Notes: generated by a model not told the origin, from the letters alone. 7,115 nucleotides of DNA from Magnetovibrio sp. (GCA_016763895.1 JAESSV010000281.1:1-7115), one strand, 5' to 3'; shown: positions 1 to 6,355, numbered from the stretch's first letter. Made by a program: numbers and translations.

Positions 1-725
1 AAGTTCTTGATATTGGTTGTGGAACGGGTCTGTGGAGCTTCATGGCAGCAGAACAAGTTGGGCTACATGGCAAGGTGATTGGCATTGATCCAAACCCAGA
101 TTCAATCGCAATAGCGAATGAGAGGCGTAATTCTCACTATTTAAAGTCTGTGATAAAATTCAAAAAAAGCGACATTAAAGAAGCCGTCAAAAGTCTGTGT
201 GATTTCGATGTTGTGCTTATGTTTAACGTTTTGTCATATTTTGATAAACCCGAAGACTTACTTGCTCAGTGCCTTTCTTTTCTTAAACCAGGGTCACGTC
301 TTATTTTAAAGGACTCAGATCTTCAGTCTGACCAGTTCTGGCCAGATAACGATTACCTCCATGAACAGATTTTGAAAGAAACAAGTACAAAAACGCATGT
401 AAAAATTGGCGGAGGTTACGACCCTTTTTTTGCTCAAAAAATACCCGGAATATTGAAAAAATTTAGCACAATTAGAGTCTCTACGATTAGCCAATCTATC
501 ATATTGGCACACCCCTTTACGCATCAAGAAAGAAATTATATTCGATCTAATGCTCTTACCCTTGCAGATATTGCTTGGAAAAATGGGGCTCGGAAAAATG
601 GAGCTCGGAAAAATGGGAATAAGTGGGCCTCACTATTTTCAGCCAAGAGCCCTGATTGTATTTTTGAGAATTCTGAATTTGCTTATTCAACAACTGAATT
701 TGCCTTTCAAATCATCGTCGGCTGA
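1..725 (+). CDS. Class I SAM-dependent methyltransferase, 5'-truncated by the window edge
   Basis: The reading frame is already open at position 3 and reads V-L-D-I-G-C-G-T-G, the glycine-rich motif I that binds S-adenosylmethionine, so the true start lies outside the window and the ATG at 42 is internal. About 25 residues later GIDPNPDS supplies the acidic residue that contacts the ribose. FDVVLMFNVLSYF and the following LKPGSRLIL fit motifs IV and V/VI of the Rossmann-like fold. The part after about residue 110 has no family signature I recognise, so the methylated substrate is unknown. An in-frame tandem repeat (KNGAR twice, then KNGNK) lies near the C-terminus. The gene ends with TGA at 723-725 and its last 19 bp overlap the end of the convergent gene on the other strand. 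Its AT-rich composition matches that convergent gene and differs from the genes to the right. The methyltransferase fold is firm; the role is unassigned. Confidence 0.88.
   Translation, partial: VLDIGCGTGLWSFMAAEQVGLHGKVIGIDPNPDSIAIANERRNSHYLKSVIKFKKSDIKEAVKSLCDFDVVLMFNVLSYFDKPEDLLAQCLSFLKPGSRLILKDSDLQSDQFWPDNDYLHEQILKETSTKTHVKIGGGYDPFFAQKIPGILKKFSTIRVSTISQSIILAHPFTHQERNYIRSNALTLADIAWKNGARKNGARKNGNKWASLFSAKSPDCIFENSEFAYSTTEFAFQIIVG
577..617 (+). repeat. In-frame 15-bp tandem repeat in the methyltransferase gene
   Basis: Units at 577-591 and 592-606 are ggaaaaatggggctc and ggaaaaatggagctc, differing at one base. A third partial copy covers 607-617. The period is a multiple of three, so the protein gains a repeated KNGAR pentapeptide without a frame change. 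This is typical of slippage expansion and is likely to vary in copy number between strains. Confidence 0.85.
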
Positions 726-2011
726 AGATCAAATGACATTTTTATTTTCTTTATGTAAGGTGAAATGCTGCTTTTGTTTTCTTTTTGAAAATTTTGAAAC
801 AAATCGTTAATACGTGATCCATATACGGCACCTAGGCTATTTATTATCGGACTTAACAATGGGATTTGATAGATACCGCCAACTAGGCTTGTTAACGCTT
901 GAATGAACGCATTTATATCAATATTATCTTGTTTATTTTCTAAGCCGTTTAACAAGTTTGATGCCCAATCATTATACCCTAAATTGTCTTCATCTAAATG
1001 TGTAGACAAGCATGTTGAAGAGAGCCCAGTACAGGTTTCTTCTATAGATTTGTGGTATGCCTCACAAAAACGAGCCCAGTCTCCATTGCGTAGTACATGT
1101 AATTCTTCATATGGTCTTTTTAGTATATCGTTACATTCTTTTGGGGTTAACAATTGTTTTAAAAAGAACTCAAATATTTTGGGCGAATAAAGGAATGACT
1201 TCACATCTTGCCGGTTGATATTGATCGTGTGATCCAGCAAACCTCCGCTTAATTTAGTGTTGTAAGTATAAACACCTGGAACAGTTTTATTTAACAATGA
1301 ATGCCAAGATCCCACGAAGCACTCCTCAACTGTACGGTGGGCTTTCTTGCTCAATATTTTCCCTTTGAGAGCATTGTTAAATGAGCTTCCAATAAGTTGC
1401 CCTGTTAGTTTTTTGGAGCTATCTACGGCCTCCTCAATATACTTATAGTCAACTCCAGATTTGTCTATATTGGTATTATTTAATGCATTCAAGAAAGATT
1501 CACTAGTCTCATCATCCGGACGGCTTTCAGAACGATAAACTGTGTTGTTACGTTCTGCATTGGCTACCATAAATAAGGGCTCTAATCCCATTGCAAGATT
1601 CTGATCCATTCTTCGCCCAGATGATTGATGAGAGAATTCTAGTGCATTACCAAACATCTCAAAGGAAGTTTTCCCTCCCCACCCACAAATCCGCACGACC
1701 CCAAGGTGCATCATAGATATAAATTTTTCATTATTTATTACTCCTAAAATAACAGATTCAATAAAAGGATCTGAAATATTAAATAATGTACCCGTTTGAA
1801 TATAAATTTCATCGAAATACATAGATAAATAAGTTAAATTATTAATATGTTTGTCTATTTCTATTCTTAAATGACAAGCGCGGTCGCTATTATATTGAGA
1901 AAACGCATATTTATATTCTGACATTTCATCATAAAATACGGTTCTTTTGCCTTTGCTAGCATCGGCAATAAATTCCGTTTGTTCATAAAACAGTGAGGTA
2001 GAGTTTGTCAT
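707..2011 (-). CDS. Hypothetical protein of 434 residues, no recognised family
   Basis: I do not recognise this protein. It is an uninterrupted frame from ATG (2009-2011) to TGA (707-709). It has no signal peptide and no clear membrane helix, so it is probably cytoplasmic. Residues 30-110 look like a compact helical and strand region rich in aromatic residues (around HINNLTYLSMYFDEIYIQ), ending in VRICGWGGK. Residues 160-205 are polar and probably a linker. Residues 270-330 are helical with scattered cysteines. A hydrophobic stretch near 370-400 (ALTSLVGGIYQIPLLSPIIN) precedes a lysine-rich tail. No nuclease, helicase, ATPase or DNA-binding motif is evident. It lies 33 bp downstream of the recombinase on the same strand, with no good Shine-Dalgarno sequence before its ATG, so it may be co-transcribed with the recombinase. 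Its AT-rich composition and neighbour suggest horizontally acquired cargo; a defence or mobile-element role is conceivable but unsupported. Confidence 0.8.
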   Translation of the reverse strand: MTNSTSLFYEQTEFIADASKGKRTVFYDEMSEYKYAFSQYNSDRACHLRIEIDKHINNLTYLSMYFDEIYIQTGTLFNISDPFIESVILGVINNEKFISMMHLGVVRICGWGGKTSFEMFGNALEFSHQSSGRRMDQNLAMGLEPLFMVANAERNNTVYRSESRPDDETSESFLNALNNTNIDKSGVDYKYIEEAVDSSKKLTGQLIGSSFNNALKGKILSKKAHRTVEECFVGSWHSLLNKTVPGVYTYNTKLSGGLLDHTININRQDVKSFLYSPKIFEFFLKQLLTPKECNDILKRPYEELHVLRNGDWARFCEAYHKSIEETCTGLSSTCLSTHLDEDNLGYNDWASNLLNGLENKQDNIDINAFIQALTSLVGGIYQIPLLSPIINSLGAVYGSRINDLFQNFQKENKSSISPYIKKIKMSFDLQPTMI

Positions 2012-2044
2012 TGAAGGCCAAGTTTATAATTCCGAGTTATCACT

Positions 2045-2947
2045 CTACCTCCCCCGCAAATTTGCTCCCCTTATCGCTTCATGTAGTTTTACGTCAGAGA
2101 CGTGGGTGTAGATTTCTGTGGTGGTTATGCTGGCGTGGCCGAGGAGTTTTTGGACGTAGCGGATGTCTACGCCGTTTTCCAACAGTTGGGTGGCTGTGGT
2201 GTGGCGGAACATATGCGGGGTTATGGTTCGAGACAGGCCTTGAGTTTCGACGTGTTTGTGCAAGGCTATGCGGATGGAATTGGGGGTACAGGCTGCGGCC
2301 CGTTGGGTGACCAACAAACAATCGCTTAGGGGGGATTTTTGCGCCCGGATGTGCAGGTAATGGGACAAAACCGTGCGCAGGGCCTGATCCACTAAATAGA
2401 CTTTGCGTTCACGGTTGCCTTTGCCTTTTATGGTAATTATGCCCGTTTCCAGGTCTAGATTTTCAAGTTGGATAGAACACAGTTCTCCCACCCGAATGCC
2501 CGTTGAAAACAAAATTTCCAAGGCCAACAACAAGCAATCATCCGAAAAAGTAACCTCAGAAAAGGTCAACGCCCGGGGGCTTCCCATCAAAGACCGAAGT
2601 TCAGACTTTGAAAGATTCTTGGGCAGTTTCTTGGGAATTTTAATATGGGTGCGAAAGCCTAAAAATGGGTTGTGTTCAATGCGGCCTTCATCTTCTAGCC
2701 AGCGAAACAAGACTTTCAAACATGCAACCCGTCTTTTGATGGTGGTGGGGGCTAGGCGCCGGGCAGCAAGGTCGCTGATCCAGGCCCCGATGGTGTCCTT
2801 GCTGAGCAAATCCAACCCATCTGATCGCTTTAGCCAATGCCGAAAGTCGTTCAAATCTTGTTGATACGCCCGCACCGTATGACCGGAGAGGTTCTTGCGG
2901 CGGCAATCCTCTAAAAAATCATTTTGGGCGGAAATTAGATCTAACAC
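2045..2947 (-). CDS. Xer-like tyrosine recombinase / integrase
   Basis: This is a site-specific DNA recombinase that cuts and rejoins DNA through a 3'-phosphotyrosine intermediate. Numbered from the GTG start (300 residues, the usual XerC/XerD length), an N-terminal SAM-like core-binding domain occupies about residues 1-90 (with SGHTVRAYQQDL). The catalytic domain carries the full residue set: R152 in STGIRVGEL, K176 in IKGKGNRER, H245 and R248 in HMFRHT, H271 in LLGHASI and nucleophile Y280 in IYTHV. I chose GTG at 2945-2947 because GGAG lies 6 nt upstream. The frame could extend to a TTG at 3005-3007 (320 residues), but that codon has no Shine-Dalgarno and abuts a TATAAT box. Stop is TAG. 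No dif-like or att site was found. It could be a chromosomal Xer protein, but HMFRHT rather than the usual HxLRHS, plus the AT-rich genes behind it, favour a mobile-element integrase. I give no xerC/xerD symbol for that reason. Confidence 0.93.
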   Translation of the reverse strand: MLDLISAQNDFLEDCRRKNLSGHTVRAYQQDLNDFRHWLKRSDGLDLLSKDTIGAWISDLAARRLAPTTIKRRVACLKVLFRWLEDEGRIEHNPFLGFRTHIKIPKKLPKNLSKSELRSLMGSPRALTFSEVTFSDDCLLLALEILFSTGIRVGELCSIQLENLDLETGIITIKGKGNRERKVYLVDQALRTVLSHYLHIRAQKSPLSDCLLVTQRAAACTPNSIRIALHKHVETQGLSRTITPHMFRHTTATQLLENGVDIRYVQKLLGHASITTTEIYTHVSDVKLHEAIRGANLRGR

Positions 2948-3007
2948 GTTCGGCTCCAAAAGATTTGAGGGTGGGATAAACCTCTTACAAATGGGCGTGA
3001 AAATCAA

Positions 3008-3013
3008 ATTATA
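3008..3013 (-). promoter_or_regulatory. Candidate -10 box for the recombinase gene
   Basis: On the minus strand this reads TATAAT, a perfect sigma-70 -10 consensus, about 60 nt before the GTG start of the recombinase. No good -35 hexamer sits 16-18 nt upstream (CACTTA at best). The AT-rich surroundings make a chance match possible. Confidence 0.4.
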
Positions 3014-3075
3014 TAATATTTTCAGATACTTAAGTGAAACTCTCTTGGGGAGTGCGGCCTAGGCGTGTATTAATT

Positions 3076-3552
3076 TCAAGCTTCCCCAACCGTATCCCCG
3101 ATGGTGTCGACGCTGTCGGTATCATCCCCGTCTCTGGGCGGCAACGTGATGAAACCGCCGGAGCCGGCCAAATGGTGCGTTTCCAAATCGGCGGTCATGG
3201 CTTTGGTTATGATTGCCGCCCATTCCATTTTTGCGGCGGCATTATTATGCCCAGATTCGGCGGCTTGTTCGGCCAAAATACGCATGCCGCCTTCCAACAT
3301 GGAAAAGGCATGGGTCAAGACCAAAGCTTGATCGTGGCTAAATTCAAAACCACCCGTTTGTTCAAAAGCATCTGCTAATTCAATGAACAACTCGCCGGTT
3401 TGCACCAAATCCCCCGGATCAACATCGGGCTCTGTTTCGGTTAAGCGTTCTGATAAATACCGTACGATAGAGGCAAATATCTTGGCTTCGGCGTCTTTGC
3501 CAATGACATCTTCGTTGGTATGTTCTTGTGGGGGCTCATTTATATCCGTCAT
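3076..3552 (-). CDS. Hypothetical acidic protein of 158 residues
   Basis: I do not recognise a family. The frame runs from ATG (3550-3552) to the stop at 3076-3078, with a weak Shine-Dalgarno-like AAGAAAG upstream. The protein is strongly acidic and has no signal peptide or membrane segment, so it should be a soluble cytoplasmic protein. Residues 20-130 look mostly helical and alanine-rich (for example FASIVRYLSERLTE and ALVLTHAFSMLEGGMRILAE). The last 20 or so residues form an aspartate-rich, probably disordered tail. Base composition and codon use resemble the electron-transfer operon to the right more than the AT-rich genes to the left, so it probably belongs to the core side of the composition boundary. 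It is transcribed divergently from that operon, sharing the 3553-3676 intergenic region. No function can be inferred from sequence. Confidence 0.75.
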   Translation of the reverse strand: MTDINEPPQEHTNEDVIGKDAEAKIFASIVRYLSERLTETEPDVDPGDLVQTGELFIELADAFEQTGGFEFSHDQALVLTHAFSMLEGGMRILAEQAAESGHNNAAAKMEWAAIITKAMTADLETHHLAGSGGFITLPPRDGDDTDSVDTIGDTVGEA

Positions 3553-3588
3553 CGTTTAGGCTTTCTTTTGAGGGTCTGAACTTGGCAT

Positions 3589-3617
3589 ACCATATCGTGT
3601 TCCCGATCAAGCAACAA
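3589..3617 (-). promoter_or_regulatory. Candidate sigma-70-like promoter for the acidic hypothetical gene
   Basis: On the minus strand TTGTTG (3612-3617) and TATGGT (3589-3594) are separated by 17 nt, with the -10 box about 36 nt before the ATG at 3552. Each hexamer matches the consensus only partly, so the call rests on spacing and position. Confidence 0.3.
3597..3610. promoter_or_regulatory. Possible FNR/CRP-family operator
   Basis: GTGTT-CCCG-ATCAA matches the FNR consensus TTGAT-N4-ATCAA at 8 of 10 positions, with one half-site perfect. It lies between the -10 and -35 of the leftward promoter candidate and about 50 nt upstream of the likely rightward start. An anaerobic regulator would suit the electron-transfer operon, but one good half-site can occur by chance. 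Confidence 0.22.
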
Positions 3618-3620
3618 GGC

Positions 3621-3649
3621 TTGCGAGGGCCATCTTGCCTCCGTATGTT
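3621..3649 (+). promoter_or_regulatory. Candidate sigma-70-like promoter for the electron-transfer operon
   Basis: TTGCGA (3621-3626) and TATGTT (3644-3649) are separated by exactly 17 nt, each matching 4 of 6 consensus positions. Transcription would begin near 3656, about 20 nt before the reductase ATG. It is back to back with the leftward promoter candidate. Confidence 0.35.
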
Positions 3650-3676
3650 AGGGGGGAATGTTAAGCGAGAGTGATC

Positions 3677-4966
3677 ATGACCACGCTGCACCTGTTTTTG
3701 TACATATTGCTGGGGATACTTGCCCAAATAACGTTGGCCGCTTTGCTGGCCGGTTATCGTCATTTGCGCAGCTATCAACATTTGCAAAAGCGCATGGCGG
3801 GCATGGGCGACGAGACGCCTGCACAACCGCGCTTAAAAGATTTCATACCCAACGTCAGCAAGACCAAGGCGGCTCCTTGGGATGGCTTTCGGGATTTCAA
3901 AGTGGTGCGCCGCGTGTTTGAGGACTTCGACCAAAACATTTGTTCGTTTTACCTTCAACCCACCGATGAATTGCCCTTGCCCGATTTCAAGCCCGGACAG
4001 TTTTTAACCTTTAGCCTCGACGTCCAAGATATTAAAAGCGGTAAAACCGAAACCATAACCCGGTGTTATTCCCTGTCCGATGGGCCGGGTTATCCTTATT
4101 ATCGTATTTCTGTTAAGCGGGCGCTCGCCCCCCAAAATCAACCAGACGTGCCCCCCGGCGTATCCTCAAATCACTTCCACGATCATGTTCAGGAAGGCGA
4201 TGTTTTGCGGGTCCGCACGCCCAGTGGACATTTCTTCTTGGCCCCCGACACCACCCCCATCGTCTTGGTCGGCGGGGGGATTGGCATTACGCCGATGTTG
4301 TCCATGCTCAACGCAACATTGGATGCGGGCAACATCCGCGACATTTGGCTATTTTACGGCGTTTCCAATTCATCCGATCATGCCTTGAAACCCTATCTGG
4401 AAGAATTGGCCCTTAAACACGACAATCTTCATTTGCACGTCTGTTATGGGCACCCATTGCCCGACGATACCGTCCAAAGTGATTTCCATCACCAAGGTTA
4501 TGTGGATGTGAAATTGTTGCGCGAAACCCTGTCTTACCAAATTTATAATTTCTATGTCTGTGGCCCAAGACCGATGATGGAAACGTTGATTCCGGCGCTG
4601 GAAGATTGGGGCGTCCCCCATCAACACATTCATTACGAAAGCTTTGGCCCGGCTTCTATCATCCGAAAATCAACACAATCGGCGCCCGTGTCACCCGAAC
4701 AAGATGCCCCCGCCATAAATGTCACATTTGCAAAATCGGGGGAAACGCTGGTTTGGGATGGAAGCTCTGATACCCTTTTGGATTTTGCCGAACAGAACGG
4801 AATCGAAATCAGTTCGGGGTGTCGCGCGGGCGGCTGTGGGTGTTGCCAGACCAAAATTATCAGTGGCGAAGTGGATTATACCCACATGCCCGATTTTGAC
4901 ACCGAACCCGGCACATGTTTGATGTGTGTTGCTCGCCCCACCCAAGACTTAACGCTAGAGGGATAA
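3677..4966 (+). CDS. Membrane-anchored FAD/NAD(P)H reductase with C-terminal 2Fe-2S domain
   Basis: The protein (429 residues from the ATG) is an electron-input flavoprotein. Residues about 4-27 form one hydrophobic helix (LFLYILLGILAQITLAALL) that should anchor it to the inner membrane. A ferredoxin-reductase FAD domain follows, with the R-x-Y-S flavin motif in RCYSLSD (129-135). The nucleotide-binding domain has GGGIGITPM (199-207) and CGPRPM (295-300), which place NAD(P)H against the flavin. A plant-type ferredoxin domain closes the protein: C382-x4-C387-x2-C390, and the fourth ligand C417 in CVARP. The order reductase then ferredoxin resembles Hcr and phthalate-dioxygenase-reductase-type proteins, and is the reverse of NqrF. 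I prefer ATG 3677, with GAGAG 5 nt upstream, over the GTG at 3671. It is first in an operon and 9 bp ahead of a haem-b-like membrane protein, its likely electron acceptor. Whether NADH or NADPH is used cannot be told. Confidence 0.9.
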   Translation: MTTLHLFLYILLGILAQITLAALLAGYRHLRSYQHLQKRMAGMGDETPAQPRLKDFIPNVSKTKAAPWDGFRDFKVVRRVFEDFDQNICSFYLQPTDELPLPDFKPGQFLTFSLDVQDIKSGKTETITRCYSLSDGPGYPYYRISVKRALAPQNQPDVPPGVSSNHFHDHVQEGDVLRVRTPSGHFFLAPDTTPIVLVGGGIGITPMLSMLNATLDAGNIRDIWLFYGVSNSSDHALKPYLEELALKHDNLHLHVCYGHPLPDDTVQSDFHHQGYVDVKLLRETLSYQIYNFYVCGPRPMMETLIPALEDWGVPHQHIHYESFGPASIIRKSTQSAPVSPEQDAPAINVTFAKSGETLVWDGSSDTLLDFAEQNGIEISSGCRAGGCGCCQTKIISGEVDYTHMPDFDTEPGTCLMCVARPTQDLTLEG

Positions 4967-4975
4967 GATTTCCGC

Positions 4976-5554
4976 ATGGACAAAAGCCTTTTTCGCCAGG
5001 AAATATTACCGTTTTTAGGGCAATTCAGCCTGTTGCTGATTGGATCGATCCTAGGCGGGCTGGTTTTAGATATATTCCAATTGGAATGGATTGGGCGGTG
5101 GTTGGGTATCGCCGGAATCTTACTGATCATGGTGTCGTTTTTATATTCCTTGCGCAAACGCAAAATCATCACCTTTGGCAACCCAAAATTTCTTTTGAAG
5201 CTACACGAAGTTTTAACATGGATCGGGTCGTTGTTTGTGTTGGTTCATGCGGACCTTCACTTCAACGCTATTTTGCCGTGGATCGCCATGATTGGCATGG
5301 TGCTGAATGTTCTCAGCGGCATGGTCGGACAACGCTTGTTGCACAGATCGAAAATGCACCTCACCGAAATGCAAAAAACCTACCGTTTAAAAGGTATGAA
5401 CAAAGAAGAAATTGACCAAGAGATTTTTTGGGATTGCGTGACGTATGACTTGATGGCGAAATGGCGCGTTGTGCACTTCCCCATTTCATTGGCTTTTGCT
5501 GTGATCACCTTGGGCCATATTCTGAGCATTTTGTTGTTTTGGGAATGGAAATGA
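4976..5554 (+). CDS. Five-helix membrane protein, putative di-haem b, ferric-reductase-like
   Basis: This 192-residue protein has hydrophobic segments at about residues 9-31, 38-57, 76-95, 98-117 and 167-188. Helix 3 carries H77 and H91, and helix 5 carries H167 and H181. Both pairs are spaced H-x13-H, so antiparallel packing would pair H77 with H181 and H91 with H167, holding two haem b groups stacked across the membrane. The same helices and nearly the same spacing hold the haems in NADPH oxidases and ferric reductases, which are fused to a FAD/NAD(P)H domain; here that domain is the preceding gene. H95, H123 and H128 are also present and could modify the assignment. The loop at 120-160 is charged. 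The gene starts 9 bp after the reductase stop, with GAGGGA inside the reductase end as a distant Shine-Dalgarno, and overlaps the cytochrome start by 4 bp. The membrane role is firm; haem binding is inferred. Confidence 0.8.
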   Translation: MDKSLFRQEILPFLGQFSLLLIGSILGGLVLDIFQLEWIGRWLGIAGILLIMVSFLYSLRKRKIITFGNPKFLLKLHEVLTWIGSLFVLVHADLHFNAILPWIAMIGMVLNVLSGMVGQRLLHRSKMHLTEMQKTYRLKGMNKEEIDQEIFWDCVTYDLMAKWRVVHFPISLAFAVITLGHILSILLFWEWK

Positions 5555-6294
5555 GCACATTTGTCAAAACCATAATCTGGATCAACTTAGCCATTCTCAT
5601 CGTGCTGGCGGTTACGTATGCCCACTTGATGATCAGCCCCGGTCCCCTTGTCGACGGTCACCAAGAATTGGAAACGGATTGTTTCGCGTGCCATACGCCG
5701 TTTATGGGCGCTACGGCGGACAACTGTATCGTTTGTCACAAAATTGCCGACATTGGCTTGCGCACCACCAAGGGCAAACCCGTTTTAAAGAAAACCACGC
5801 CCAATCAACCGCCTAAAACTGCGGTTCCGTTCCATCAAAAATTGCTTGAACAAGACTGCACAGGCTGTCACACGGATCACAAAGGCGTTGCCGTTTATCG
5901 CAAGAATTTCAAATTTTCCCATGACTTGCTGGCGCCCAAAACCCGCGAACAATGTGTCGCATGTCATCTTAAACCAGAAGATAAGATCCACGAAAAAGCA
6001 TCAGAAACCTGCTTGACGTGTCATGTGCAAGAAAAATGGAAACCGGCCACGTTTAAACATGATCAATTGTCCAAGGCCGAATTACAAAACTGTGTAAGTT
6101 GTCACAAATTACCCGAAGACAAACTACACGAAAACACATCTGATCAATGTGCCGATTGTCATCAAACCAAGGCCTGGAAGCCTGCGACGTTCAGCCACGA
6201 AAGTTTGCCACCCGCACAATTACGTCAATGTGTTGCGTGCCATGCAAAAGTTCGTCCCGATGACATGCGCCACAGGCAATCGTCAAAGCGCTGA
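5551..6294 (+). CDS. Multihaem c-type cytochrome, eight CxxCH motifs, stopped by TGA at a ninth
   Basis: The frame gives 247 residues. A lysine followed by a hydrophobic helix (about 7-28, IIWINLAILIVLAVTYAHLMI) acts as an uncleaved signal anchor, so the body is periplasmic. Covalent haem c sites CxxCH begin at residues 44, 59, 103, 135, 154, 181, 200 and 227. Many other histidines (for example H95, H124, H147, H170, H193, H216) could be distal ligands, as in cytochrome c3-like and NrfH-like proteins. From residue 135 the protein is built of 46-residue two-haem repeats with a WKPATF-x-H signature. The ATG overlaps the membrane-protein stop as ATGA, implying translational coupling; an in-frame ATG at 5545 is an alternative. 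It probably takes electrons from the membrane haems and passes them to a periplasmic or external acceptor. The TGA replaces the first Cys of what would be haem motif nine, and the frame continues to 6519 (see separate entries), so the functional product may be longer. Confidence 0.9.
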   Translation: MSTFVKTIIWINLAILIVLAVTYAHLMISPGPLVDGHQELETDCFACHTPFMGATADNCIVCHKIADIGLRTTKGKPVLKKTTPNQPPKTAVPFHQKLLEQDCTGCHTDHKGVAVYRKNFKFSHDLLAPKTREQCVACHLKPEDKIHEKASETCLTCHVQEKWKPATFKHDQLSKAELQNCVSCHKLPEDKLHENTSDQCADCHQTKAWKPATFSHESLPPAQLRQCVACHAKVRPDDMRHRQSSKR

Positions 6295-6330
6295 GGGAAT
6301 TGTCACTTCACCAACAAATGGGCCCCCGCG
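5953..6330 (+). repeat. 46-residue two-haem repeat in the cytochrome
   Basis: Two full units (codons 135-180 and 181-226) each carry two CxxCH motifs and a W-K-P-A-T-F-x-H segment. A third, partial unit starts at codon 227, has two extra residues before its Pro-Asp-Asp, and runs across the TGA into GNCH and WAPA. The units are diverged at DNA level, so the duplication is old and kept by selection on the protein. Confidence 0.8.
6292..6294 (+). other. In-frame TGA at the first-cysteine position of a ninth haem motif
   Basis: Codon 248 of the cytochrome is TGA and is followed by G-N-C-H, so the motif reads (TGA)-G-N-C-H. Aligned without gaps from the upstream proline, PEDKLHENTSDQCADCH of the previous unit matches PDDMRHRQSSKR(TGA)GNCH. 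TGA therefore stands exactly for C200. It could encode selenocysteine, be a nonsense mutation of TGT or TGC, or be a sequencing error. Confidence 0.75.
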
Positions 6331-6355
6331 AAAGATCGCTCTGGCTTGGGGGGGC
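6322..6355 (+). other. GC-rich hairpin downstream of the TGA, weak SECIS candidate
   Basis: GCCCCC (6322-6327) can pair with GGGGGC (6350-6355), and inside it GCGA (6328-6331) with UCGC (6336-6339), leaving an AAGA loop with one G. The loop G is about 40 nt after the TGA, slightly farther than in E. coli-type SECIS elements, and a large one-sided bulge (6340-6349) weakens the fold. Runs of G and C make chance pairing likely. Confidence 0.2.

Noticed and set aside
2094..2329. Open frames on both strands inside the recombinase gene
   Set aside because: They are other-phase shadows of the conserved catalytic domain, with repetitive low-complexity translations.
3057..3064. Palindrome gcctaggc near the end of the acidic gene
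   Set aside because: It is eight bases only, with no loop or T-run, so it is not a terminator and is too short to call a site.
3536..3826. Minus-strand 96-codon frame across the divergent control region
   Set aside because: It overlaps both the reductase start and the acidic gene start, has no recognisable features and lies over the promoter candidates.
5461..5550. Upstream extension of the cytochrome frame (MARCALPHF...)
   Set aside because: It lies inside the membrane-protein gene in another phase. The ATGA overlap start at 5551 gives a clean signal anchor.
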